Assembly (NCBI GenBank): GCA_021463865.1
Contig: JAJTXY010000001.1
Span: forward strand, 310,001 to 374,000
DNA length: 64,000 nucleotides
Reading direction: 5' to 3'
Source of the DNA: Anaerolineae bacterium
GTDB taxonomy: Bacteria > Chloroflexota > Anaerolineae > Aggregatilineales > J027
Both the position numbers and the translations under genes were made by a program. Positions within the stretch are counted from its first letter, which is position 1, and every line of letters begins with the position of its first letter. The notes beneath the pieces are model-generated. The model was not told the DNA's origin and searched no databases. It saw only the letters and a program-made list of their open reading frames with translations. Positions 45,078 to 53,981 of the stretch are shown here, piece by piece.

Positions 45078-46934
45078 ATGAAAACCCCATGTCGCCGCCT
45101 CACAGCATTCCTTAGCCTGTTGCTTATTGTTGGACTGTTGTCGTCATGGGTGGTTAGGGGTTCGCTTTATGCCCAAGATGGGATTCCGCTTGTCCCCAAT
45201 CAAGTTGTGACAGGGACAATTGACACCCCCGGTCAAGAAAACGAATACTTTTATGATGGAACGGGCGGCACGGACATTGAAATCGAAGTGCAGGCCGCCG
45301 CTGGTTCTCAGTTAGTACCGTCAGTTGCCCTTGAGGATATTGAGGGTAATATTTTGGCGTCTGAAGCCCGTTCTGGCGGTGCGGTGATTGCGATTACCCT
45401 GCCTGCCACCTCGACTTATCGGGTGCTGGTAGGAGGTAGTGGTGACTCAACAGGTGCTTATCAATTGGAACTCCGGCTTGAGGAGACCGCCACCAACACC
45501 CCCTCTGGCCCGGCCCAAATGCCCACCAGTACCTTAAATTTTCCCACACCGACACCAGAGGGCACATTTGCCCCGACGCGCATTCCCCCCGGAGTTAGCC
45601 GCACGGGTCGCCCGATTGAACTCAACAGCACGGTTGAGGGTTATTTAGCGGTAGGCCGTTGGGATGTATGGCAGTTTGACGCGGAAGCGGGTCAGGTCGT
45701 CACCATTGAATTGACCTCTACTGATTTTGACCCCTATTTGGAATTGTATGAGCCGTCTGACACCACCGTACCGTTTATTGCCGATGATGATGGCGGGCGC
45801 GGCACAAATTCCCTGATTTATAACACCCAACTCCTTGTGTCGGGGACGTATCAAATTTATGTTCATTCGTTTGAAGATTCCAGCAGCGGCGCGTATGCCC
45901 TATCGCTGTTTGAAGGTACAGGCACAGTCGTCTCGGTAGAAAACAGCACTCTGCTGCCTTTTGGGGAGACCGTGATCGGAACCCTAACCGCGCCGGAAGC
46001 CGCCTATTATTTTGAAGGCACGGCGGGTCAGCAAATTAGCCTATTTCTGACCTCCCCCCAGTTTGATACCTACTTAGAACTACTCGATGCGGAAGGCACG
46101 TTGGTTGGGGAAAATGATGACGATGGACGCACCACCAACTCAGCCCTCAATCTTGAACTCCCCGACGATGGGATATATTTTGTTCTAGTATCGGCCTATG
46201 AAACGCAGCTTGCGGGCGAGTTTGAGTTAGAACTCTATGCTCTCGATTCGATTGAATCCCCCGGCGGCACCCTCGATATTGGACAAACCGCCAAAGCACG
46301 CCTATTGCCAGAAACAGCGGCCATCTGGACATTTCAAGCAACCGCAGGGCAAATCGTTAGCGTATCCGCCATGCCACAAAATCCTACCGAACAGTTGGAT
46401 TTGTTTGTAGACTTGATGGATGCCGACGGGCGGGTATTGATTTCTGACGACGATTCCGGTTTGGGGCTGAGTCCACAAATCACTGATTATCCACTGCCCA
46501 TCACCGGGGAATACGCGGTGCGTGTACGTGAAGCCTCGGCCACGATTGGCGGACGCTATCTACTGGCACTGGCGGAGGGCCGAGTCTATTTTTCGCCGTT
46601 AGGTGTGCCTGCCGGGGTCGTCGTTTTGCAGGATGGCACGGCTTGGGTGGCTGGGGCTATGGATGATACCACCCAGACCTATGCCCTGTGGGTAATTCCC
46701 GTAATCGAAGGCCAACAATTGAATGTGCAAACATTGACCGCCGTTGAGGGCAGCAATTTTCCCGGCGATTTTGAAATGCGCCTATTTGATACCAACTGGG
46801 ATTTGGTGGCGGAATCAGTGAATGGGGCTTTGGATTTGCAGCGGATTCAACCCCCCAACGATTATCTGCTGTTAGTCCATTTTCGTGGGATTGGTGAACA
46901 GCCCTATCAATTGGCATTCACCACATCCCCATAA
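45078..46934 (+). CDS. Secreted PPC-repeat protein
   Basis: The 618-residue protein has a signal peptide (AFLSLLLIVGLLSSWVVRG, then SLYAQ) and about five PPC-type modules (~30-130, ~175-275, ~285-385, ~390-490, ~500-618). They share FDPYLELYEPSD, DDDGGRGTNSLI and FDTYLELLDAEGTL. It is a paralogue of the 43293 gene with the modules in a different number and a shorter linker. No enzyme domain is present. Confidence 0.75.
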   Translation: MKTPCRRLTAFLSLLLIVGLLSSWVVRGSLYAQDGIPLVPNQVVTGTIDTPGQENEYFYDGTGGTDIEIEVQAAAGSQLVPSVALEDIEGNILASEARSGGAVIAITLPATSTYRVLVGGSGDSTGAYQLELRLEETATNTPSGPAQMPTSTLNFPTPTPEGTFAPTRIPPGVSRTGRPIELNSTVEGYLAVGRWDVWQFDAEAGQVVTIELTSTDFDPYLELYEPSDTTVPFIADDDGGRGTNSLIYNTQLLVSGTYQIYVHSFEDSSSGAYALSLFEGTGTVVSVENSTLLPFGETVIGTLTAPEAAYYFEGTAGQQISLFLTSPQFDTYLELLDAEGTLVGENDDDGRTTNSALNLELPDDGIYFVLVSAYETQLAGEFELELYALDSIESPGGTLDIGQTAKARLLPETAAIWTFQATAGQIVSVSAMPQNPTEQLDLFVDLMDADGRVLISDDDSGLGLSPQITDYPLPITGEYAVRVREASATIGGRYLLALAEGRVYFSPLGVPAGVVVLQDGTAWVAGAMDDTTQTYALWVIPVIEGQQLNVQTLTAVEGSNFPGDFEMRLFDTNWDLVAESVNGALDLQRIQPPNDYLLLVHFRGIGEQPYQLAFTTSP

Positions 46935-46951
46935 GGAATTGAGGAATAGCA

Positions 46952-47818
46952 ATGGAAGAACGTATTCAGAAACTCATCGCGCAGGCGGGCATTGCATCGC
47001 GTCGTGCTGCCGAAGAAATGATTATACAGGGACGTGTGTCGGTCAATGGCACGGTTGCCACACTTGGTCAAAAGGCCGACCCCGAAACGGATGTCATCAA
47101 AGTGGACGGCAAAGCCCTGCCCCGACCCGAAAAACACCGTTATATCATCGTACATAAACCGCGTGGGTATATTTCCTCCACCGTCGAAGATGAGCAGATT
47201 TACGTGCCGACGGTGTTGGAACTGGTTAACAGTGATGTGCGCCTCTACCCGGTAGGGCGCTTGGATGTCAACAGCGAAGGGCTGGTACTGCTGACCAACG
47301 ACGGCGATTTGACCAATCGGCTGACCCATCCGCGCTATGGACACGAAAAAACCTATAAGGTGTTGCTCGAAGGCCGTGTCAACGATGAAAAACTCAATCG
47401 CTGGCGTAGCGGCCTGACCCTGCCCGATGGTTTCCGCACCGGCCCTGCCAAAGTGATTCTATTAGAAGGCTCACGCGATGGCACATGGGTGCGTGTCGTC
47501 TTGCGCGAAGGGCATAAACGCCAAATTCGTGAGATCGCTGATTTGTTGGGCCACCCCGTCAAACGTATCATTCGCACGCATATTGGTTCATTGGCACTTG
47601 GTGATCTACCCCCCGGCAAATGGCGCGAACTCACCCATGATGAAGTCAAGGCTCTACGTGATAATGCCGGAATTGGCAAACAGCGTCGGCCCAATCAGCA
47701 GCGATCTTCCGCCGCTAAACCAGAAGGCCAACGATCAAGCCGCCGCTCTTTGGATGGGGAGCGTCCATCTCGTCCATCATCCCGTACTGCACCACGTCGC
47801 CCCCGCGGAGATAAATAA
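46952..47818 (+). CDS. rluB: RsuA/RluB-family pseudouridine synthase
   Basis: The 288-residue protein has an N-terminal S4 RNA-binding domain (QKLIAQAGIASRRAAEEMI) and a pseudouridine synthase domain with the catalytic Asp in VGRLDVNSEGLVLLTNDGD. RHKR-like KRQIRE and the HxxxL close follow, plus a basic Arg/Ser/Pro tail (~250-288) that likely binds RNA. RluB modifies U2605 of 23S rRNA in E. coli; the subfamily (RluB vs RsuA) is inferred. It follows the PPC gene by 17 bases and precedes plsC by 5. Confidence 0.9.
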   Translation: MEERIQKLIAQAGIASRRAAEEMIIQGRVSVNGTVATLGQKADPETDVIKVDGKALPRPEKHRYIIVHKPRGYISSTVEDEQIYVPTVLELVNSDVRLYPVGRLDVNSEGLVLLTNDGDLTNRLTHPRYGHEKTYKVLLEGRVNDEKLNRWRSGLTLPDGFRTGPAKVILLEGSRDGTWVRVVLREGHKRQIREIADLLGHPVKRIIRTHIGSLALGDLPPGKWRELTHDEVKALRDNAGIGKQRRPNQQRSSAAKPEGQRSSRRSLDGERPSRPSSRTAPRRPRGDK

Positions 47819-47823
47819 AAAAT

Positions 47824-48558
47824 ATGAGTACCGACGTATCCGTATCCACCCTAACCGATATTGTTCAACAGCAGGTTCACTATGGCTGGCGGCGCAAATT
47901 GATGCGCGATTGGCTGCTCCGTCCAATCGGCTTTCGTGTGATTGTGCGCCCGACCATCTCTGGGACAGAATATGTTCCCGCCAGCGGCCCGACCCTGCTG
48001 GTCATGAACCATATCGGTTTTCCTGATCCGGTGGTGGTGACGGGGGCGGTTACGTCGCGCTATGTTATCCCGATGTCGAAAATCGAAAATTTCAATTCGC
48101 CCTTCATTGGCTTACTTGCACGGGCATGGGGGGCGTATCCGGTAGATCGGGATAAAGTGGATCGGCAGGCGTTGGAAAACACGATCAACCTATTAAAAGC
48201 CGGGTACTGCGTCTTGATTGCCCCGGAAGGCACACGCCAACCAGCCATGATTGAAGCCAAAGAAGGGTTCACTTATGTTGCAGTTAAATCCGGTGCGATG
48301 ATTGTGCCGATTGGCTTGGAGGGCACACATTTGGTCGGCGGCAATATGAAACGGCTGCGGCGTACCCCGATTGAGATTCGTTTTGGGCCAGCTTTCCGCT
48401 TTAAAACCGAGGGGCGTTCGCATGTGCCACGCCCTGAGATGCGCCAGATGACCCAAGAGGCGATGTACCAATTGGCACAGTTGGTCAACCCCGAACGGCG
48501 CGGTTTTTATGCCGATTTATCGCAGGCCACGACAGAAACATTGGAATTCGTATCGTGA
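47824..48558 (+). CDS. 1-acylglycerol-3-phosphate acyltransferase (PlsC-like)
   Basis: The 244-residue protein has the acyltransferase H-x4-D motif in MNHIGFPDPV, the acceptor-binding WGAYPVDRDK region and the APEGTRQ (EGTR) motif. VPIGLEGT completes the family pattern. PlsC adds the second acyl chain to lysophosphatidic acid in phospholipid synthesis. No strong membrane helix appears, so association with the membrane is probably peripheral. Confidence 0.88.
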   Translation: MSTDVSVSTLTDIVQQQVHYGWRRKLMRDWLLRPIGFRVIVRPTISGTEYVPASGPTLLVMNHIGFPDPVVVTGAVTSRYVIPMSKIENFNSPFIGLLARAWGAYPVDRDKVDRQALENTINLLKAGYCVLIAPEGTRQPAMIEAKEGFTYVAVKSGAMIVPIGLEGTHLVGGNMKRLRRTPIEIRFGPAFRFKTEGRSHVPRPEMRQMTQEAMYQLAQLVNPERRGFYADLSQATTETLEFVS

Positions 48559-48663
48559 AAATTGCCCATGACAAATTTTGGCTAACCGGGTATTATGTGG
48601 CCCATCGTAGCCAAAAAGATGAAAGGAAGGCCATCGAGCGAAAAATAGATCAAGGGGATAATA
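48559..48663. other. Leader upstream of the glmS ribozyme
   Basis: About 100 bases with no gene. The glmS transcript probably starts here, but no strong -35/-10 pair was recognised. Confidence 0.4.
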
Positions 48664-48890
48664 GCGCATGGCCTGTGCGTAAACTTCACTTCACAGGTGA
48701 CGAGGTAACGGTTCCTGCCGAGGGGCAGTGCTAACCCTGTAACAAGGGGAAAATCGAGGTTTCAGCGGATGCCGTTCGGGGTAAATCATCACTACTCCGG
48801 TTACTCCCCACACAACAAGCAGGTTTTTTCATAAACCCCACTGGTAACAGCGGGACAACTCCGCCTGCCGTGATGAGGCTCTGAGCATAT
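48664..48890 (+). ncRNA. glmS ribozyme (GlcN6P-responsive self-cleaving RNA)
   Basis: The RNA leading into glmS matches the glmS ribozyme core. The cleavage-site context A/GCGC is at 48663/48664. GGTGACGAGGT at about 48696-48706 corresponds to the conserved GUUGACGAGGA. AATCGAGGTTTCAGCGGATGCC at about 48753-48774 corresponds to the conserved AUCGAAU(U)...GGCGGAUGCC. GTAACAAGGGG and later Pro-domain-like helices follow. Glucosamine-6-phosphate is the known cofactor for cleavage, which lowers glmS mRNA. The 3' boundary is approximate. The downstream gene being glmS makes the assignment strong. Confidence 0.88.
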
Positions 48891-48956
48891 TCGCTCGGAG
48901 AGCATATCTATTTGCATTGTTGCGTTCCTCAAAATCAAATAGGAGGCTATCAGGCC

Positions 48957-50801
48957 ATGTGTGGAATCGTTGGTTACGTCGGTGGGCGTGATGCTGCGCC
49001 GATCATCCTAAACGGCCTGCAATTGTTGGAATATCGCGGTTATGACTCCGCTGGTATCGCCATTTTAGAATCAAACGGTCAAATCCAAGTCCGGCGTCAG
49101 GTCGGCAAATTGGGCAATCTGCGCCACGAAGTTGAACTCGCCCCTGTCAAAGGGTCGCTGGGTATCGGGCATACCCGTTGGGCAACACACGGCGCACCCA
49201 GTCAGCGCAATGCCCATCCCCACACCAGCATGGACGGCGCAACCGTTGTCGTCCATAACGGCATCGTGGAAAATTTTCTATCCCTGCGTGCCGAGTTGGA
49301 AGCGGAGGGCGTTGTTTTTGCCTCCGATACCGATACCGAAGTCATTGTGCATCTGGTTGAGCGTTATCTATCCGCTGGCAAGGACATCACCGTTGCCACC
49401 CAACTTGCCGTACAGCATTTATGTGGGGCGCACGCCATCGTCATTATGAGCGCCCATTTCCCCGGTCAATTGGTCGTGGCACGCATTGGCAATGCGGGTG
49501 GGGTGGCGATTGGCTTGGGTGAAAATGAAATGTTCATCGCCTCCGACATCCCCGCTATTTTGGAACATACCCGCCGCATGGTCTTTCTGGAAAGTCGGCA
49601 GATGGCAACTGTCACCTCCGAGGGTTACACCGTCCAAACGATTGATGGTGTACCCATCCAAGCAGTAGTACATGATGTCCCCTATGACCCTATCAGCGCC
49701 GCCAAAGGGGAATATCGCCATTTCATGCAAAAGGAAATCCACGAACAGGCCCGTGCTATTACCGATACCATCGGCGGACGGGTAGATTTTAAGACGGGTG
49801 AAGTCTTCCTGCCTGATTTACCCCTTACCGCTAACGAAGCCAAATCACTGCAACGGCTGATTACTGTGGCGTGTGGCACAAGCTACTATTCTGGCCTGAT
49901 CGGGAAATTTGCCATCGAAAAATTGGCCCGTCTGCCCGTTGAGGTAGATTATGGCAGTGAGTATCGTTATCGTGACCCGGTGTTGGATGAACACTGCACG
50001 ATGTTGGCGATTACCCAGAGCGGCGAAACAGTGGATACCCTTGCGGCGATGGAAGTGGCAAAGCACTATCGCATCCGTCTGTGGAGCATCGTGAATGCGC
50101 TTGGCAGCCAAGCTATGCGGGTTGCGGACGGCTATATTACTATGCAGACCGGCCCAGAAATCGGGGTGGCCTCAACCAAAGCCTTTACCGCCAGTGTGGT
50201 AGACCAGATTTTGCTGGCCCTCTATCTTGGCTATCTGCGCGGCACACTAACCGAAAAAGACATGATTGCTCATACCGCCGACCTTGCCACCTTGCCAGAT
50301 TTGGTAGGGCGCGTATTGAGCAATGAACACCACATTGAGCAACTGGCCGGACGCCTCTATCACTACGAGGATTTTTTGTATCTGGGGCGCGGGATTAATT
50401 ATCCTGTTGCGCTCGAAGGGGCATTGAAGCTGAAAGAAATCAGCTATATCCATGCTGAGGGCTATCCGGCGGGTGAGATGAAACACGGGCCGATTGCGCT
50501 GATTGATGAAAATTTGCCTGTCGTGGTAGTTGCGCTGCAAGATGAGGTCTACGACAAGATGCTCAGTCAGATTGAGCAGGCCAAAGCACGCGGCGGCATC
50601 GTTATCGCCGTTGCGACGGAGGGCGATACCCTAATTGCTGAAAAAGCCGACCATGTGTTGTATGTCCCGCCTGTCTCGTGGTTATTGAGTCCGGTGGTAG
50701 CGGTCATTCCGCTGCAACTGCTAGCCTATCATATTGCGGTGCGGCGTGGGGCCGATGTTGACCAACCGCGTAATCTCGCCAAGAGTGTCACCGTCGAATA
50801 G
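48957..50801 (+). CDS. glmS: Glutamine-fructose-6-phosphate aminotransferase GlmS
   Basis: The 614-residue protein starts at ATG 48957, 10 bases after AGGAGG; the Cys2 nucleophile needs this start (MCGIVGYVGG). The glutaminase domain has YRGYDSAGIA, GHTRWATHGAP and VVHNGIVEN. Two SIS sugar-isomerase domains contain ITQSGETVDTLAAME and ACGTSYYSG, and the end is PRNLAKSVTVE. It converts fructose-6-phosphate and glutamine to glucosamine-6-phosphate, the first step of amino-sugar synthesis for peptidoglycan. Expression is probably under the upstream ribozyme. Confidence 0.98.
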   Translation: MCGIVGYVGGRDAAPIILNGLQLLEYRGYDSAGIAILESNGQIQVRRQVGKLGNLRHEVELAPVKGSLGIGHTRWATHGAPSQRNAHPHTSMDGATVVVHNGIVENFLSLRAELEAEGVVFASDTDTEVIVHLVERYLSAGKDITVATQLAVQHLCGAHAIVIMSAHFPGQLVVARIGNAGGVAIGLGENEMFIASDIPAILEHTRRMVFLESRQMATVTSEGYTVQTIDGVPIQAVVHDVPYDPISAAKGEYRHFMQKEIHEQARAITDTIGGRVDFKTGEVFLPDLPLTANEAKSLQRLITVACGTSYYSGLIGKFAIEKLARLPVEVDYGSEYRYRDPVLDEHCTMLAITQSGETVDTLAAMEVAKHYRIRLWSIVNALGSQAMRVADGYITMQTGPEIGVASTKAFTASVVDQILLALYLGYLRGTLTEKDMIAHTADLATLPDLVGRVLSNEHHIEQLAGRLYHYEDFLYLGRGINYPVALEGALKLKEISYIHAEGYPAGEMKHGPIALIDENLPVVVVALQDEVYDKMLSQIEQAKARGGIVIAVATEGDTLIAEKADHVLYVPPVSWLLSPVVAVIPLQLLAYHIAVRRGADVDQPRNLAKSVTVE

Positions 50802-50828
50802 TTCTCGGATGGGGATTTTATAAATGAT

Positions 50829-50872
50829 GCCAAACGCGCTGCCTGTGAAGATGGGTGGCGCGTTTGGCTTTT
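50829..50872. terminator. Bidirectional terminator between glmS and the OB-like gene
   Basis: A perfect 11-bp stem, GCCAAACGCGC (50829-50839) with GCGCGTTTGGC (50858-50868), is followed by TTTTAA. The loop is 18 bases. It overlaps the end of the convergent minus-strand gene at 50871. Confidence 0.8.
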
Positions 50873-51629
50873 AATTAGGCAGTCGAATCCCTTGTTTCCT
50901 AAAATCATCAAAGGTTTGACCATCGAGATAATCAGGAAAAGTATAGATGCCATTGACTTGCAACCAACACCAGCCCTGCCAAGGACGGGTAAGGCCAAGC
51001 CGCAGCCAAACCTCTGAATTTTTGAGTTTTTTGGCTATGACAGTCCGAACGCCATCTTCTCGCCGTTTGCGCTCAAGGGCATGAACGTAATAGCGGAAGG
51101 TCAGGTCGGTAATCGTAATTTCAGGATAGCGGGTGCCGGTGGCATCAGTAAAGCGAATACGATACCCATGCTTTTCGCCTTCCGGAGTCTGCAAAACGCG
51201 GTAATCAACCCAATCTATCGTTTGCGGTTTAATTGTGCCGAGTGAACGGACACCGGTACCCGGAGTAATATTCTTTTTGTGATGAAGGGTCGTCTCAAAA
51301 ATAGCCTCCACTGATGGAAAGGTGGTTTTTTCAAGCACTTGTCGCCAACTGGCTTCAGTTGCTATTCGTAGCACTTGGTTCGCACCATGTCGGTCCCAAT
51401 CGAAATCTTCTACATGTGGAGCAATTCGATCTGGTGCGGTATGGACGGAAAGATTGACAACCGCACGCGGACGAATGATTTGCTGGTCATGAAGATAAAG
51501 ATGCTGTTGAAAAATGCCGGGTGGAGGTAAATCTATCCGAATTTGCTGATTTTTATGGTCAACACCTGCCACACAAACCCGTTCCCCCTGCATTTGGGTT
51601 AAATCAGTGATAATAAATTCATGTTCCAT
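50871..51629 (-). CDS. Possible dual-OB-fold protein next to DUF488 genes
   Basis: The 252-residue soluble protein is beta-rich. The N-terminal region (~1-70) opens EFIITDLTQMQGERVCVAGVD and resembles a small OB-like barrel. The C-terminal region has LRLGLTRPWQG and WCWLQVNGIYTFPDYL. The N-terminal opening and the C-terminal Trp-rich motif resemble the 'dual OB' proteins that I recall occurring beside DUF488 genes; the link is from memory and should be tested. It lies 18 bases downstream of the short DUF488 gene on the same strand. Confidence 0.5.
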   Translation of the reverse strand: MEHEFIITDLTQMQGERVCVAGVDHKNQQIRIDLPPPGIFQQHLYLHDQQIIRPRAVVNLSVHTAPDRIAPHVEDFDWDRHGANQVLRIATEASWRQVLEKTTFPSVEAIFETTLHHKKNITPGTGVRSLGTIKPQTIDWVDYRVLQTPEGEKHGYRIRFTDATGTRYPEITITDLTFRYYVHALERKRREDGVRTVIAKKLKNSEVWLRLGLTRPWQGWCWLQVNGIYTFPDYLDGQTFDDFRKQGIRLPN

Positions 51630-51647
51630 AGATCACTAACGTTTCAT

Positions 51648-52103
51648 TTACATGAGATGATGAATTTCCACTTCTGACCAGTACGAGGCCATATATTCAG
51701 CAACGAGACGGCGATGGCAATGGTCTGGTTCATGTTCGCTGCATAATAGACAAGTACGATGACTTTGCCACCATTGCCGATCTAATTGAGTGATTAAGTT
51801 GCGTTTTTCCAAGAGGGCCTTGAATGCGATTTCATATTGATCCCATGCTGCATCCTCCCGATATTGCTTCAGGAATGATTCTTCAGGAGCCATTTCCGGC
51901 ATATAGCGATAATCGCAGCCAATCAAATTTCGCAGCAAATAAGGGAGGTCGCGGCCTTTGGCAAAGCCACTGAGTTGGGAATCAGGTTTAAGGCGTGTAT
52001 CTACAAGAACTTGAATACTGTGATTCTTTAAAAGGCCAAAAAATTGTTCTGCCGTTTTTTGAGTAAATCCGATTGTGTAGAGATGAATTGGCTGCACGAT
52101 CAA
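51648..52103 (-). CDS. DUF488 family protein (paralogue 1, short)
   Basis: The 151-residue protein has LYTIGFTQKTAEQFFGLL, VLVDTRLKP and LCSEHEPDHCHRRLVAEY, which are DUF488 landmarks (IGxS, VD.R and the Cys-Glu...Pro..CHR motif). The fold and role are not established; the conserved Cys and His suggest metal or nucleotide chemistry. It overlaps the next DUF488 gene by 4 bases (ATGA-type). It is more divergent than paralogues 2 and 3. Confidence 0.8.
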   Translation of the reverse strand: MIVQPIHLYTIGFTQKTAEQFFGLLKNHSIQVLVDTRLKPDSQLSGFAKGRDLPYLLRNLIGCDYRYMPEMAPEESFLKQYREDAAWDQYEIAFKALLEKRNLITQLDRQWWQSHRTCLLCSEHEPDHCHRRLVAEYMASYWSEVEIHHLM

Positions 52104-52696
52104 AAAAGCCTCTCTTGGATAAACTCCTCTGGAAAATTTTCAGCGGTGATGGGTGTGAATTTGCCATCGCGCTCAATATGATAAACTATTATATCAATCT
52201 CATTATCTATGATTTTCAATTTGGGGTCAACCAGTGAACGGGTAATTAAATGATGGCGGTGGCATTCTAGGGGGTTGCCTTCACTGCACATAATCGTGAC
52301 ATTTCCACCCACTTCAGTCGCCTGACGCACAATGCTCAAAAGATGGGTGATCCCCTTTAGATATTTTTCATAGTGCATCATGGCTTTGTAGTCTACTTTT
52401 TTGAGGAAATCAGCCCGTTTTGTATCCTCATCAGGGAGTTCTTCGTCTTTATACAGTTCAGCTTCTTTGGGTCGCCCTCCTAAATATTCACCTGCATAGC
52501 GATATTGAATACCATGCTGTTCTAAAAATGCTTGGAGTTCAGATTTGTTGAACTGGGGCGCGAATTTGCTGTAGGGGGCGCTTCGTACATCTACCAATAC
52601 CGTGATATGGTAAGTTCGGAGCAAGGCTAAAAATTCTTCGGTAGTGTGGTTGCTATGACCGATGGTGTAGAGGGTGAGTTTTTTGGATTCACTCAT
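52100..52696 (-). CDS. DUF488 family protein (paralogue 2)
   Basis: The 198-residue protein starts LTLYTIGHSNHTTEEFLALL, continues with VLVDVRSAPYSKF and GGRPKEAELY, and contains TIMCSEGNPLECHRHHLITRSL. The C-terminal ~35 residues (LKIIDNEIDIIVYHIERDG) match paralogue 3 at 53982 closely. Start is ATG 52696. It forms an operon with paralogue 1 and the OB-like gene. Confidence 0.85.
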   Translation of the reverse strand: MSESKKLTLYTIGHSNHTTEEFLALLRTYHITVLVDVRSAPYSKFAPQFNKSELQAFLEQHGIQYRYAGEYLGGRPKEAELYKDEELPDEDTKRADFLKKVDYKAMMHYEKYLKGITHLLSIVRQATEVGGNVTIMCSEGNPLECHRHHLITRSLVDPKLKIIDNEIDIIVYHIERDGKFTPITAENFPEEFIQERLF

Positions 52697-52991
52697 GAGA
52701 TTAACCCTAAAAACTTAATGCTGTTCTCCCAGTGTAGCACAGAAATTCTAGGTTATACGACTTTTTGCATCCCCGAAAATCTGAAGTAAAGTAGAACGTA
52801 TCGTCTATAAAAAGACCGCCCCCAAGTGCGGAAACACTCAGGGGACTAAGCTGAATTCAGCAAAGGAGAATTTTAGCATGAATTGATTGCTAAAGGAATA
52901 TCTACCCATACCCGTTTTTTCGCTTATCCAAGCCATGCAAAAGGGGGGAGAGAAATCCCCCGTCTTATCCTATAAATAAGGAGCAATTACA
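52697..52991 (+). other. Structured leader of the BRO/DinD-like gene
   Basis: This 295-base gap holds several features. A CCCC-AGTG/CACT-GGGG hairpin (about 52812-52840) and a perfect 12-bp palindrome GCTGAATTCAGC (about 52851-52862) are present. AAGGAG (52863-52868) is followed by a two-codon frame, ATG AAT TGA (52878-52886). A GGGGG/CCCCC hairpin (52944-52961) precedes the ribosome binding site TAAGGAG of the gene. It could be a regulatory leader or attenuator. Confidence 0.4.
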
Positions 52992-53918
52992 ATGTCTCTC
53001 ATTGAACGGTATCTGAACAATGACCCTGAACTAGCCGAAATTCCATTGCCTGAGATTATTATTCAAAGTTTGGGTGGCAAGATGGATTATGTTGATCTGG
53101 AAGATGGACGACGGCTTTATGCAGTCCGAGATTGGGTACATGAGATTAAAAGATCAACCAATAAACAGCGTATAGCCCCATGGAAAGATTTAAAACGGAC
53201 GATTTTGGAACAGGGTGATTTTAAGGTGGGTGAAATTCTCACATACCTTGAGGTTGAGACACCCGGCGGCACATTTGAAATCGAATTTACAGATGCTGAA
53301 GGGTTATATGCGATAACGCAGCGCATGGCAGACCGTTCCCCAACAGTCCGTCAGGTTAAGGATTATCTCGCAAAAGCAGGCGTGTTCGTAGACGACCTCC
53401 GTACCGAACCGGAACAGCGCGATGAACTGATGGAGCGTCTCATTGCCGAAAATCCCGAACGGGCGATGGAAGCAATCGTGGCACGCTATCGGGCGCAAGG
53501 GAAATCGGATTTATGGATTGAGCGCCGCATTGTTGGGATGCAAAAACGCAACAAATTTACCTCTGCCCTGCGAGAAACATCCGCCAGTTCGCCCAATTAT
53601 GCCCAAGCGACCAATGCAGGTTATCAAGGCGCATTCAACATGATGAAAGACGAGATTGTGGCCTATCTAGGATTGACCAAACAGCAAGCCCGCCAATTAC
53701 GCGACCACATTTCGGAAATCGCCTTACAGGGCATCGCGCTTTATGAAACGGCCTCCGCCGAGAAAATGAAAATCATGAAACGTGCCTTAACCCCACTCGA
53801 ACAGGCCGAAATCGTGCGTACCTGTGCCCGCATCGTCGCCCCATCTATGAAGGCCCTTGCCGAATATGTAGGGGTGGATGTGCTGTCCGGTCAGCCGCTT
53901 CTAACCACTGGCGAATAA
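52992..53918 (+). CDS. BRO/DinD-like protein
   Basis: The 308-residue protein has an N-terminal domain (~1-125) with YAVRDWVHEIKRS and the conserved W..LKR motif, as in phage BRO/antirepressor proteins. The C-terminal helical part (~130-308) has KFTSALRETSA and AYLGLTKQQARQLRDHISE, similar to DNA-damage-inducible protein D. BRO-N domains bind DNA. A signature enzyme motif is absent. It lies amid DUF488 genes but on the opposite strand with its own leader. Exact function is unknown. Confidence 0.55.
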   Translation: MSLIERYLNNDPELAEIPLPEIIIQSLGGKMDYVDLEDGRRLYAVRDWVHEIKRSTNKQRIAPWKDLKRTILEQGDFKVGEILTYLEVETPGGTFEIEFTDAEGLYAITQRMADRSPTVRQVKDYLAKAGVFVDDLRTEPEQRDELMERLIAENPERAMEAIVARYRAQGKSDLWIERRIVGMQKRNKFTSALRETSASSPNYAQATNAGYQGAFNMMKDEIVAYLGLTKQQARQLRDHISEIALQGIALYETASAEKMKIMKRALTPLEQAEIVRTCARIVAPSMKALAEYVGVDVLSGQPLLTTGE

Positions 53919-53938
53919 AACCCCGATTATGAAACTCG

Positions 53939-53964
53939 ACCCGCTGAGATTTCGGCGGGTTTTT
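53939..53964 (+). terminator. Terminator of the BRO/DinD-like gene
   Basis: ACCCGC (53939-53944), a 10-base loop and GCGGGT (53955-53960) are followed by TTTTATTT. Confidence 0.7.
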
Positions 53965-53981
53965 ATTTACAACAAGGGTAG

